Source: Sphingobacteriales bacterium JAD_PAG50586_3
GTDB taxonomy: Bacteria > Bacteroidota > Bacteroidia > CAMBQF01
Reading direction: 5' to 3'
DNA: 64,000 bases
Assembly: GCA_023213195.1 (NCBI GenBank)
Contig: CP096135.1
Location: 3,654,842 to 3,718,841 of the forward strand
This document shows positions 1 to 8,277 of this stretch, one piece after another (the first letter of the stretch is position 1; each line of letters starts with the position of its first letter). A program made the position numbers and the translations under genes. Below the pieces are notes generated by a model. That model did no database searches, was not told the DNA's origin, and saw only the letters and a list, made by a program, of their open reading frames with translations.

Positions 1-677
1 TATTTGTTTAATCTGAGAGCTGTATTTAGAGGTTGTTAAACCACCTTTACCAGGGTTGTTACCCGGCTCGCCAAACTTAACACGTTCAATTTTAATCTTG
101 CCACCACCAGTATTCAGGTTATTTAACTTATCAGTTGTAAGGGTAACCTTTGTTGCACCTTCTGATAAGGTAGTAAACGATTGCCAATCGTTACCGTTAT
201 CTTCTTTAACATATACCGTAATAGTTTCGCCTTGTGCTAAAGGCTGGCCTCGAATACAACATCTAAAGCAGCCGATTTGCTAATGGTTGATAAGCCGGTA
301 GGCAAATCTATAGAACGGCCTACCAATATGGTATTGGTAAAGATATTGTCGTCGTGGTCTGTGTAAACAAATACTGCACTATCCTTTACGCCTGTATAAG
401 TTTTAGCATACCAAGCAAAGGCATCAACATACTCGGCATCTTCGCCATTAATTTTAAGGTTTGCAGGGTCGTCTAACCTAAGCAACGTACCTACCGCATT
501 ACTAAATTTAAACTGTGCCGATGCGGTTGTTATGCCTGTATTGGCATCATAATCTACGGTGTGGGCAAGCCATATTTTGCTTTGGTCAACCGAGCTTGAA
601 TCTTCTTTGTTACAAGCCGTTAGCAAGGCTAACGATGCTACTGCTACTACTGCTGATGTTTTGAATAAGGTTTTCAT
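1..677 (-). CDS. Putative secreted lipoprotein, 3' end beyond window, one frameshift
   Basis: The N-terminus has a short basic stretch, a hydrophobic segment and a lipobox (LLTAC), so it is probably a lipid-anchored periplasmic or outer-membrane protein. The start at 677 is the ATG directly before this signal peptide; an ATG 24 bases upstream would add an unlikely polar leader. The frame stops at 237, but the next frame continues without a break to the left edge and reads as the same kind of beta-rich, Thr/Asp-rich protein. Adding one C to the CC run just before 237 restores a single frame, so the break looks like a homopolymer error. No family recognised; the C-terminus lies outside the window. 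Confidence 0.6.
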
Positions 678-774
678 AGAGTTTTGTTTTTCCGATGTCA
701 AAAGTAGCCAATTATTATGCCAAAGCCCATCTTAGCTTGTATTCTTAATATTGGAATGCAAACCGTTTGTAACG

Positions 775-802
775 AAAAAATCCCGCCATGGGCGGGATTT
801 TT
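775..802 (-). terminator. Bidirectional terminator after tRNA-Gln
   Basis: A 7-bp GC-rich stem (TCCCGCC/GGCGGGA) with a 3-nt loop has A/T runs on both sides. It lies 4 nt beyond the tRNA-Gln 3' end and also faces the lipoprotein gene upstream region. Confidence 0.75.
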
Positions 803-805
803 CGT

Positions 806-877
806 TGTCTGACTAGGGCTCGAACCTAGACTCTTCTGGACCAAAACCAGACGTGTTGCCAGTTACACCATCAGACA
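806..877 (-). tRNA. tRNA-Gln (anticodon TTG)
   Basis: The 72-nt minus-strand sequence folds as a cloverleaf. The 7-bp acceptor stem pairs TGTCTGA with TCAGACA, the anticodon stem is CTGG/CCAG around loop TTTTGGT (anticodon TTG, reads CAA), and the T-arm is CTAGG-TTCGAGC-CCTAG. CCA is not encoded. Confidence 0.93.
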
Positions 878-886
878 ATGCGGGTG

Positions 887-894
887 CAAAAATA
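887..894 (-). promoter_or_regulatory. -7 box of the tRNA-Gln promoter
   Basis: TATTTTTG (minus strand) matches the Bacteroidetes -7 consensus TAnnTTTG and is followed by CACC about 9 nt before the mature tRNA 5' end. Confidence 0.6.
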
Positions 895-931
895 TAATTT
901 TTTTTAAACTACAGCAATGTGTGATAAAATT

Positions 932-3211
932 TTACTTCAAAAGCTCTAAAAGGCGCTTTAGCGATGCCTGGTTTTCGGGTAGCATCCATGCATTCTTAAC
1001 CCTTGCTTTTTCTAATGATGTTAGGTGAAAGCTAAGCGAAACACGCTCTGTTTTAGCATCACTAAGCTCAAAGTTAATTACATCCAAAGGCATATCTGCC
1101 CATTCTGATGAATAGCTCAAAAGCTCATCTAACGTATAATCCTGCGTTTTAAAAATATTGGTGTATACATTGCCCACCGGGCCCGATATGGTTTCAAACA
1201 GGCTTTGCTTAATTTCAAAAGGCTTGCCGTTTTCAATTTTAGCTTCCCTAGTTTGCACAATAACAACGCCCGATGTGTTAGCCCTAATCCAATCTCTGAA
1301 GGTGTAGATAAAGCGAAGTGTGGTCTTCAACCCATAGTTATCGCGCAAGCCGGCATCCATTACACGCATCTCCGGGTACGTAGGCATAGATACCGATGGT
1401 AGAATGTATGGAAAGGTAGCCCCCATGCGCAGGGCCGTGGTAAAGCGCAGGTTTTCTGCCCCCTGCTTTTGAAAGAAGCGTAGAAACTCTATATCTTCTA
1501 TTACATTGGCATTGGTTACATTATTTTTAGATGAGTTGTCTGTTAAATACGACATGGGCTGCGATGATATTAACAACCTGCGCCCATCATTAATAATAGT
1601 AGGCGACATTGCCATCATAGGTATTATAGCCTGCTGCTCTGGTATGGTATAGTCTTTCAGGCTACGGTTTAGCATACCCTCGGTGTTCTTTATCAGTTGT
1701 TCTTCAAAAGAATAGCCACGGTCTTTAGTATAGCTGTGGCCGTTGTATGTAAATTTTTGCAGGCGGATAAACATATCGTTAAACGCTATAGACACCGCCA
1801 TGGGGTTTAACAAATCCTTACCCATGTTGTCTACATACTTGGGCGAGTATATATTAGCCAATTCGTTGCGTTGCTTACGTAGATAAAGTTCACGCAAATA
1901 GGCCAACCCAAACATTCCTCCCGATGAGCCTGTATTGAATACCGTATTCTTCAACAACTGGCCATTAGTAATACTATCTGCCACCTGCATAGAGTAGAAC
2001 GTCCACAGGGCTGCTTTAAGGCCGCCACCGCTGGCATTCATAATAACAAGGCGGGGCTTTTTATTACCCGTGGTATCGTACTTGCCAACCCAACGCTCCA
2101 GTATTTTTATCGTCTCCCGCTTATCATCATTATATATCTTTTGCTTTGCACTGTGGGTAAACAAAGAATCGCCGCTATACAAGGCCTGTTCTTTAGTATA
2201 CTCTAAGCCATACGCATAGTTTTTGGTCCTAAAAAAATCAAACCCGGAAAGGGCATTAACCAGAATAGCCAAAGCTATAACAACGGTAGATGTCCACTTA
2301 CGGAAGAACGCGTACAACGCACCCGATATCATTACCAACATCGTAACCATCATAAATATACACGCCCCTGCGGGTATCATCAGGTATTTATTCTCCCTGT
2401 AAGCACCAAACACTATAAGGCTTGCAAACAGCAACAGGGTAAATATAAACGCCGAGTTATGGTTTTGGCGGAATACTTTCAGCAGCACCGTCCGTTCGTA
2501 GTGGTCGGTATCTCTTGCCAACGCCATGCGGTAAGGGTGTATCAGGTAGGTTTCTACATTCCAATCGGCTTCGGTTTTGTAGGTATCGCCCTTCCACTTC
2601 ATATCGCTTTTCAAATGTAGCCTTCTAACCTTTAAATGCGCTATGTGCTTTTTGCCATCTTTATAATGGTTTTTAGATATATGGCTTATGTCTTTATTGG
2701 TAGAAAAGAAATATGTCATAGTTATGCTGATAAACACAAATATGCCAAACAGGTACGATGCTATAAAAAGTAGGTTCTCTCCATTGCTGCCAAACTCATT
2801 TTTATACCTAAACATAAACATGCTGTAAGCATGCACTACTATAAACACCATGGGCAACAGCGAGTTGTTTACAGAGAATTTATAGAACGGGTTAGAGAGG
2901 GTTGCTATAAACGAAAACTTTCTACAATCAGTAATATAGGTAGTAATGTGGAACGCCATTATAAACCCGCCGCAGGCCAACCCCATAATAAAGTACGACC
3001 AAAAATTTACCTGCCCCATATACTCAGGGTCCAGAAATAAATAGGGTACACCGTAGTCCCTGCCAAGGCTGTTAGTTACATAACCAAACAGCAAAAACCA
3101 ATACAGCAGCATAATATGGTTGCGGCTAATATGTACCCATATAAGCTGCAAAGGAAAGAAGTACAAAGTGCGTTGCACCCATTGCTTATTAATAAAGTCG
3201 CGTGGGCTCAT
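932..3211 (-). CDS. Patatin-like phospholipase with polytopic membrane N-terminus
   Basis: The C-terminal half carries the patatin catalytic signature: an oxyanion-type glycine stretch (GGGLKAALW), a nucleophile elbow GSSGG and a DAG motif (DAGLRDNYG) supplying the Ser-Asp dyad. The N-terminal ~350 residues contain about six hydrophobic membrane segments separated by a basic cytoplasmic stretch. Hence a membrane-bound acyl hydrolase acting on lipids is expected; the substrate is unknown. Start chosen at 3211 because a TTG-N22-TACTTTTA promoter-like sequence lies just upstream; an in-frame ATG at 3274 would extend it by 21 residues. The frame is intact. It is divergent from the DUF3592-like gene at 3312. 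Confidence 0.8.
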   Translation of the reverse strand: MSPRDFINKQWVQRTLYFFPLQLIWVHISRNHIMLLYWFLLFGYVTNSLGRDYGVPYLFLDPEYMGQVNFWSYFIMGLACGGFIMAFHITTYITDCRKFSFIATLSNPFYKFSVNNSLLPMVFIVVHAYSMFMFRYKNEFGSNGENLLFIASYLFGIFVFISITMTYFFSTNKDISHISKNHYKDGKKHIAHLKVRRLHLKSDMKWKGDTYKTEADWNVETYLIHPYRMALARDTDHYERTVLLKVFRQNHNSAFIFTLLLFASLIVFGAYRENKYLMIPAGACIFMMVTMLVMISGALYAFFRKWTSTVVIALAILVNALSGFDFFRTKNYAYGLEYTKEQALYSGDSLFTHSAKQKIYNDDKRETIKILERWVGKYDTTGNKKPRLVIMNASGGGLKAALWTFYSMQVADSITNGQLLKNTVFNTGSSGGMFGLAYLRELYLRKQRNELANIYSPKYVDNMGKDLLNPMAVSIAFNDMFIRLQKFTYNGHSYTKDRGYSFEEQLIKNTEGMLNRSLKDYTIPEQQAIIPMMAMSPTIINDGRRLLISSQPMSYLTDNSSKNNVTNANVIEDIEFLRFFQKQGAENLRFTTALRMGATFPYILPSVSMPTYPEMRVMDAGLRDNYGLKTTLRFIYTFRDWIRANTSGVVIVQTREAKIENGKPFEIKQSLFETISGPVGNVYTNIFKTQDYTLDELLSYSSEWADMPLDVINFELSDAKTERVSLSFHLTSLEKARVKNAWMLPENQASLKRLLELLK

Positions 3212-3311
3212 TACGTTGGTTATGTTATATTTAAAAGTACCTGACTTTATTATTTTTACGGCAAAAGGTAACACTTAGTTATTACCAACGTAATTAACAG
3301 GCATTTGGCCT

Positions 3312-3731
3312 ATGAACATCAAAATTAACCGTACAAGTATTTTTTTACTGGGTACGCTTATTATATACACCTTTTACCTGCAAAACAGGTTGAAGATTGT
3401 ATTGGCAGGCACTGTTGCGCCGGCCGAAATAATTAGTACCGACGATGTTAACGAAGGCTGGAGCAAGCATTTTTCTCGCCACACCTGCGCACGTTTTGAG
3501 CACCCCTTGCTGGGTACACTATACACCGACAACACCGATGAAGACCTGCATGTAGGCGACAAGATAAAAGTGCTTTACCTTAACAAAAGCCCGGGCATGG
3601 CCTATATTTATACCTTTTATAACTTTTGGCTCTTCGGGCTGTTAATGACAATTATCCCCATGGTACTCTGGGTATCATTCTCCTTAGGCTATGTTAATCC
3701 TAATAAGGTTATATCAATAAAAATACCCTAA
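3312..3731 (+). CDS. DUF3592-like small membrane protein
   Basis: A 139-residue protein with one hydrophobic helix near the N-terminus (residues 10-28) and a second at about 105-127, flanking a beta-rich extracytoplasmic domain. The central motif GDKIKVLYLNKSPG fits the DUF3592 pattern (polar strand, then GdkV-vlY-P). Function of the family is unknown. It is divergent from the patatin gene; its stop overlaps the stop of the convergent Rieske gene by 3 bases. Confidence 0.6.
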   Translation: MNIKINRTSIFLLGTLIIYTFYLQNRLKIVLAGTVAPAEIISTDDVNEGWSKHFSRHTCARFEHPLLGTLYTDNTDEDLHVGDKIKVLYLNKSPGMAYIYTFYNFWLFGLLMTIIPMVLWVSFSLGYVNPNKVISIKIP

Positions 3732-4781
3732 GCCACACTAGCCAGTTGAGAGTCATCTTGTTTAGCAAACTTCTCTATAATACCGGTATAGTAAAACTGT
3801 CTTGCCCACTGGCGGTATCGGCCTACAGGCCCATCGCCTTTGGCTAACGCCGGGTTATCCATATACACCTTATTCTCCCATATTTTAAAGTCCTGCCCAA
3901 CATCGTGTGCATAGCCTTTAAATGCCTTGGCGCAGGGCAAACCATGTAATTATCTTTTTAGGCACCAGTGCCAACAGCGGGTTTATCTTACCCGGGTTTT
4001 CTATGGGTTGAATAGACATGCCTATTTTTAGATTGATGTGTTCACCATCTACCGGCATAGGGAATACATACTGGCGTGAGCGTACTCCCAGCTTAGGCAG
4101 AATAACCTCTACAAAAGAGTAGCCCAATCCGTGCGCATGCAATTCAATCTCGGCACGTAAATCTTTGCCCCAGCCCATAGGGGCCTTGCGACTAAAAGCA
4201 TACACAGCATTTAAGTAAGGGCCATCTACTTTAGCTTCGCGCAACACTTCAATATCAGTATACTCATGCACTACTGCAAAATGACCTAAGTCTACAGCGT
4301 TTTCTGTAGTTTCCTGTGGGTGACTGCGCAGTTTAAAGTCAGTAGTCATAATCTCTGTCCAGCCCTCGTTACTCACCTCCGGCACTTCCCATTCCGGGGC
4401 ATTGTCTTTAGCATCGTGCCATACTAGTATAAAGCCATTACGCTCGCGCAGGTGGTGCGTTTTCAATATCGCCTTTGGCGGAACCTTAGTACCATAACCA
4501 GTTTTGGTGCAGGTACCCTCGGTATCAAAACAAAAAAAGTGGAAAGGGCATTCAATCGTTTCGCCCTGTACCTTGCCACCGTGGGCAAAATGCGCCCCCA
4601 TGTGTGGGCAGTAGGCGTCAGTTGCAGCGGCCTTGCCACCCTCCGTTCTGAAGATAATAATATCCTTACCGGCAAACTTCTTATCAATAATTTGACCGGG
4701 TTTTAACTCGTCTTGCTTGCATATAACATACCATCCGTTAGGGTATGGGTACAGCTTAGTAGGTGTTGGTAACGATTCCAT
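3728..4781 (-). CDS. Rieske non-haem iron oxygenase (KshA/DAF-36-like), one frameshift
   Basis: The N-terminal Rieske domain has the [2Fe-2S] ligands C-x-H (CPH) and C-x2-H (CPFH) with 17 residues between. The catalytic domain has the mononuclear iron motif NAVDLGHFAVVH (Asp plus two His). The C-terminal IWENK and GDGP-YR-W motifs resemble steroid/cholesterol-type oxygenases, so hydroxylation of a steroid-like or other hydrophobic substrate is plausible but unproven; a partner reductase is not nearby. The frame breaks near 3925, where removing one base (or adding two) joins the final 60 residues. The start at 4781 (MESLP) is preferred over 4832 because the upstream 17 residues are not Rieske-like. 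Confidence 0.78.
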
Positions 4782-5021
4782 AGGTGTGTGTAATAAATTG
4801 GATAACTGATTATTGGATAAAATGTTCACCACCCAATAAAATTTAACCTTCTCTTTAAATTATAGACGAAACAGATCTAAATCCTTACAGCTAAAAAAAT
4901 AAAAAAGATAAATCTGTCTATGTTTAGCTAATAATGAGGTTTAGTCCTTGTTAAATTCATCATGTCATTTTTAGGTAAAAATAATAATGAATTTACTACA
5001 AAATCAACCCTTTCAAATCTT

Positions 5022-5040
5022 ATTTAGAAACTTTCTAAAT
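5022..5040. promoter_or_regulatory. Upstream Fur/PerR-type palindrome
   Basis: ATTTAGAAA-C-TTTCTAAAT is a perfect 9-1-9 inverted repeat. It lies just upstream of the -33 element of the promoter at 5047-5077. A related palindrome lies 57 bp downstream, centre to centre. Confidence 0.6.
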
Positions 5041-5046
5041 TTTTTG

Positions 5047-5096
5047 TTGGAGTGTATTAGTGCAAGGTTTACTTTTGCGTTTAGAATCATTCTAAA
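5047..5096 (+). promoter_or_regulatory. Promoter with second Fur/PerR-type palindrome over the start site
   Basis: TTG (5047-5049), a 20-nt spacer and TACTTTTG (5070-5077) match the Bacteroidetes promoter. Directly after it, TTTAGAAT-C-ATTCTAAA (5080-5096) is a perfect 8-1-8 palindrome that would cover the transcription start. Its 7-1-7 core TTAGAAT-C-ATTCTAA has the architecture of Fur/PerR-family operators. Repression by a metal-sensing regulator is inferred. Confidence 0.6.
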
Positions 5097-5109
5097 TAAT
5101 AAGTTGATT

Positions 5110-5280
5110 ATGCAAACTACTGAAGGCAAAATCATGGAAAGTGAAGAAAACAATAAAAAGGCGAATTGGAAAAAACGGCTTAAACAGCTTGGTTTTATTG
5201 GTTTCATGTTCTTTTTAATAAAGGGACTTGTGTGGTTGGCGGTTTTCTTTTGGGGTGCTAAAATTATAAGTGGAAATTAA
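5110..5280 (+). CDS. Small single-pass membrane protein
   Basis: A 56-residue protein with a charged N-terminal half (Glu/Lys/Asn-rich) and one long hydrophobic helix ending in GAKIISGN. The ATG at 5110 is chosen because the promoter and operator at 5047-5096 lie upstream of it; the longer in-frame start would translate across the operators. It is the first gene of an operon with the AraC regulator, which begins one base after its stop codon. Function unknown; iron- or metal-linked regulation is suggested by the palindromes. Confidence 0.55.
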   Translation: MQTTEGKIMESEENNKKANWKKRLKQLGFIGFMFFLIKGLVWLAVFFWGAKIISGN

Positions 5281-6353
5281 CATGCTTGATATTTATAAAC
5301 TTTCAGAACAAAATACTGACCATAATCATTTATTGAGCGGCAAAACCGATGTATATTTGTATACTGAAATGATTGATAAAGGACAACATACGGGTAACCC
5401 CATGCATACTATGCCATCTAAGGCGTTTGATGAGGTTGTTACCGATTTGGGCATAACTGCAGAAGGTGTGCTTACAGCACCGGCTGTTGAAGTTGATAAC
5501 CTGAAGAAGGGTTGGCCCTGTTTACTTTTACCAATCAATTAAAAGATAGTACCACGCTTAGTTTTGCTACGGAGCAACCTATGATGTATTTTTCTTTACC
5601 CTTAACGGTAAGGTTATTTTAGGTGAATCTATTAACAATAGCAGCAAGGCTATTGATATAACATCTTTCCGCTTTTTTGCATACCCACGGGCACAGGCCA
5701 CCTTATCATTATACCTTGAGCCGAATGCCAAAGCTTTTCTGATGCTGATATCGCTTAAAAAGCTACACGAATTTTTTATGCCCGGCCCCAACATGGCCGA
5801 TCGTACATCGTTTGAAACGCTTAGCAAGTCTATGCGCAGCGGCGACCCTGCCATACAAGGTGTGCTTAGCCCGTCAATGTCGGTTGTAGTATCTCAACTT
5901 ACAGGTAGCCATATAAACCAGTCGTTCCGTCAGCTATACCGCAAAGGCAAGGTATTAGAGTTTTTCTCGCTATACCTAGACCAAAGCAAACGCTCGGCCA
6001 TTACGGCTGCAGAATGCCCATACGTTGCCAACGATATGGATATTGACCGCATACACAACGTGCGCCAGTTGTTGGAAAAAGATATGGCCAATCCACCATC
6101 TTTAGTAGAGATAGCAAAGATTACAGGCCTTAATGAGTTTAAACTGAAAGTAGGCTTTAAGCAGGTGTATGGCAATACTGTATACGGATACCTTAACGAT
6201 TTGCGCATGGAAACCGCCCGCAAAATGCTGGAAGAACGCAAACACCAGGTTAAAGAAATTGGCTTTTCTATTGGCTATAACAACGCCAGCCACTTTATAT
6301 CGGCCTTTAAAAAGAAGTTTGGGGTAACGCCTAATAAGTACATGGAGGGATAA
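5281..6353 (+). CDS. AraC-family regulator, PchR-like, two frameshifts
   Basis: The last ~100 residues form the two helix-turn-helix motifs of AraC proteins (LVEIAKITGLNEFKLKVGFK, then VKEIGFSIGYNNASHF, ending KKFGVTPNKY). The FKQVYGNTVYGYL segment between them is typical of PchR-type siderophore regulators. The N-terminal sensor domain is spread over three frames; adding one C near 5520 and one C near 5579 (both in C runs) gives one continuous protein of about 357 residues. It starts directly after the small membrane gene stop, so the two are co-transcribed under the Fur-type sites. Sensing of a ferric siderophore or haem is inferred from the family. Confidence 0.75.
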
Positions 6354-6378
6354 TAACTTTCACAAACTGTATACTTTA

Positions 6379-6414
6379 CAAACCCTGTCTGCAATAGATG
6401 GGGTTTGTTGTTTT
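6379..6414 (+). terminator. Terminator after the AraC gene
   Basis: Stem AAACCC/GGGTTT around a 15-nt loop is followed by a T-rich tail, 26 nt after the AraC stop codon. Confidence 0.5.
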
Positions 6415-6436
6415 AAGTAAATATAGATGGAGAAAA

Positions 6437-7067
6437 CTAAGGAAATCTCACAGAATCTCTGGGAATAAAAAACCTTTAATGCAATTAAAATTTCTAATGC
6501 AGATTTGTATATGATTTTTCGATTTTATGCCTGCGCCTTCAAAAACAGGCCCACCTTCTGTAAATACACCCCTAGAAGTATCAAAGTGTCTTAATTCACT
6601 AAACCCCTTTTCCGTTACATCACTGTTTATTTTTTCTAAAATTTTTTGATGTAAATATTCAATAACAGAACAATCAAGTTCTCTAATTACTTCGTCTTTA
6701 TGAGAATCCTGAGGCAAATCTTTGTTTCTAGGAAGTTCCTTACCGATAGCAAGAAAATCAGCCTTCATTAGCTTATAGTAATCTGCTATTAATTTTAAAT
6801 ATGCACTATCAGTAAAATCTAAACAATGATCTAATTGATAAACAACTCCAACAACAGAAGGTGTTTTATAATGACCACGTTTCTTTTTATCTTTTGCCCA
6901 TTGATAGGCCCTTTCATAATTGTTTTCCCAAACATAAAATCCGTGCCCAAGCCAATCATAAATCTCTTGGCTTTTTTTATTGTATTGGGGGTTGTTACAA
7001 GTTTATCGCGAGTAGCCTCATCACAACCATGAAACCCTAGCATTAGATTTGGCCTACTACTATACAT
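6437..7067 (-). CDS. Putative toxin of ADP-ribosyltransferase-like type, two frameshifts
   Basis: Reconstructed as a ~210-residue protein by adding one A to the A7 run near 6979 and one T to the T6 run near 6470. Conserved-looking motifs in order: an N-terminal GFHGC, then DWLGHGFYVWEN and ERAYQWAKDKK, a central RELDC, and a C-terminal TRGVFTEGGP followed by HIQICIRN. The spaced His, Tyr and Glu are compatible with an ART/PARP-like H-Y-E site, but this is my inference, not a proven assignment. The ATG overlaps the stop of the upstream 57-codon gene (TAATG), typical of toxin-antitoxin pairs. The region is AT-rich and beside tRNA-Ser. Without the two corrections it would be a pseudogene. Confidence 0.6.
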
Positions 7068-7240
7068 TATTCAGCTACAGAAACTACTTTTTCAAGATTT
7101 GAATAATGCCCTGTAAAATTTTCATTTTGAGTAATTATTTTTGCAGATTGCAAAGTCAATACAATTTTATCTCGATTCTTTTCTTCTAATTTGATTGCCT
7201 TAGCTAATGTTGCTAATAATTTAATTTGATTACTTTCCAT
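7067..7240 (-). CDS. Small upstream partner, candidate antitoxin
   Basis: A 57-residue, Lys/Glu/Leu-rich, probably helical protein with no signal peptide or membrane segment. It begins 24 nt after a good promoter and its TAA stop shares its last A with the ATG of the downstream gene, which implies translational coupling. Size, order and coupling resemble antitoxin genes, but no DNA-binding motif can be recognised. No family name assigned. Confidence 0.55.
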   Translation of the reverse strand: MESNQIKLLATLAKAIKLEEKNRDKIVLTLQSAKIITQNENFTGHYSNLEKVVSVAE

Positions 7241-7263
7241 ACTTGCAATTTATGCATATATAA

Positions 7264-7296
7264 CAAAGGTACGAATTATTCTGTTTATTGTTTCAA
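7264..7296 (-). promoter_or_regulatory. Promoter of the two-gene module
   Basis: On the minus strand TTG (7294-7296), a 22-nt spacer and a perfect TACCTTTG -7 box (7264-7271) precede the small gene start at 7240. Confidence 0.65.
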
Positions 7297-7338
7297 CCTA
7301 GTTAACTACAGCAACATCTTTAATTTTGTTATGCGAAT

Positions 7339-7546
7339 TTCAAACGAGTTTGGAGGGGCTATCAATTAAAGTTGCCCACGCTTTGCTTGGTCTATAATTT
7401 TATTTTTTCAATCAAACTTCAAACTAGTTTGGGGATTACTGGCGTGATCCCGTATGGAGGGCTAAGAAATGCCAAAAAGCAATACTGCGTATTTGCTTTT
7501 TTGTTTTCGCTTACTTATTGAAGTAAACTTCAAACGCAGCTCAAAC
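7339..7546. repeat. Intergenic stretch with three TTCAAAC palindromic motifs
   Basis: No gene is seen between 7297 and 7545. It holds TTCAAACGAGTTTGG (7339-7353), TTCAAACTAGTTTGG (7418-7432, core CAAACTAGTTTG is a perfect palindrome) and a third TTCAAAC copy at 7529. A hairpin AAAAAGCAA/TTGCTTTTT lies at about 7475-7502. Operators or remnants of a mobile insertion are possible. Confidence 0.4.
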
Positions 7547-7582
7547 AAAAAAGCAGCTTCGGTAAACCGAAACTGCTTTTTG
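7546..7582 (-). terminator. Terminator after tRNA-Ser
   Basis: A stem of about 11 bp (GCAG-TTCGGT paired with ACCGAA-CTGC, one mismatch) with a 2-nt loop has A runs on the plus strand, so U-tails the minus-strand transcript 10 nt after the tRNA. Confidence 0.7.
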
Positions 7583-7591
7583 ACATTTCTG

Positions 7592-7681
7592 CGGTGAGGG
7601 CGGGATTCGAACCCGCGGTACAGGTTGACCCCGTACGTCAGTTTAGCAAACTGGTGGTTTCAGCCTCTCACCCACCTCACC
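7592..7681 (-). tRNA. tRNA-Ser (anticodon GCT)
   Basis: A 90-nt class II tRNA on the minus strand with acceptor GGTGAGG/CCTCACC, anticodon loop TTGCTAA (GCT, reads AGC/AGT), a long variable arm and T-loop GGTTCGAATCC. The AT-rich two-gene module lies on its 3' side. Confidence 0.93.
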
Positions 7682-7703
7682 GGCGGGCTGAAATTGTTGG
7701 CGG

Positions 7704-7733
7704 CAAAAGTACAAAATTAGCCTATGCTACCAA
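7704..7733 (-). promoter_or_regulatory. Promoter of tRNA-Ser
   Basis: TTG (7731-7733), 19-nt spacer and TACTTTTG (7704-7711) on the minus strand fit the Bacteroidetes consensus exactly, 23 nt before the tRNA. Confidence 0.65.
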
Positions 7734-7745
7734 ATTTATTTTTAA

Positions 7746-8147
7746 CTACAATGGTTTTAGCCAGTATTGCTGGTCTTTTAATGGGTTTTTCAGCTTTAAA
7801 TAATCGGCCTCTAAACTTATAACTGTGAATGTGCGCGACTGTGAAGAATCTACCTGCTGAAAGTATGCTGAATTATTTAAGAACTGCCACGTACCGTTTA
7901 CAACCCTTGGCGAACCAAAATTGGTATAACGTTCAGTATATTGGCCACTGCCCTTTATATCAATTTTATATCCGCCAAAGGGGTAATTGAAAAATACGGT
8001 AGAGTCTACCCCGTAGCCATAGTACTTATCTATTTGCCACTGGCGCGTTATTTTTTGGGTTGATGTTAAATCATCGTTTTCATCCTTATCGCAGGCAGAG
8101 AAAGATAACACTGTCAGCAATAGCAATCCTGATACTTTTAGTTTCAT
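7746..8147 (-). CDS. Lipocalin-like lipoprotein
   Basis: A 133-residue protein with a signal peptide and lipobox (LSFSAC), so anchored in a membrane. The mature part reads like short Bacteroidota lipocalin-like proteins: an early W (RQWQIDKYY), alternating polar/hydrophobic strands, a GTWQFL strand and a C-terminal YWLKPL. The start at 8147 is the ATG just before the signal peptide. Ligand unknown; the frame is intact. Confidence 0.6.
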   Translation of the reverse strand: MKLKVSGLLLLTVLSFSACDKDENDDLTSTQKITRQWQIDKYYGYGVDSTVFFNYPFGGYKIDIKGSGQYTERYTNFGSPRVVNGTWQFLNNSAYFQQVDSSQSRTFTVISLEADYLKLKNPLKDQQYWLKPL

Positions 8148-8277
8148 ACAGTAAAAGTAACCCATATTGGCTAAAACACAATATACAAGGCAAAAACCCA
8201 TCACTCTATTAGCCCTGTAACAAGAATAAACAATAAAATAATACTTGCTAAACTGCATATACTAAATATAAAGTCTT

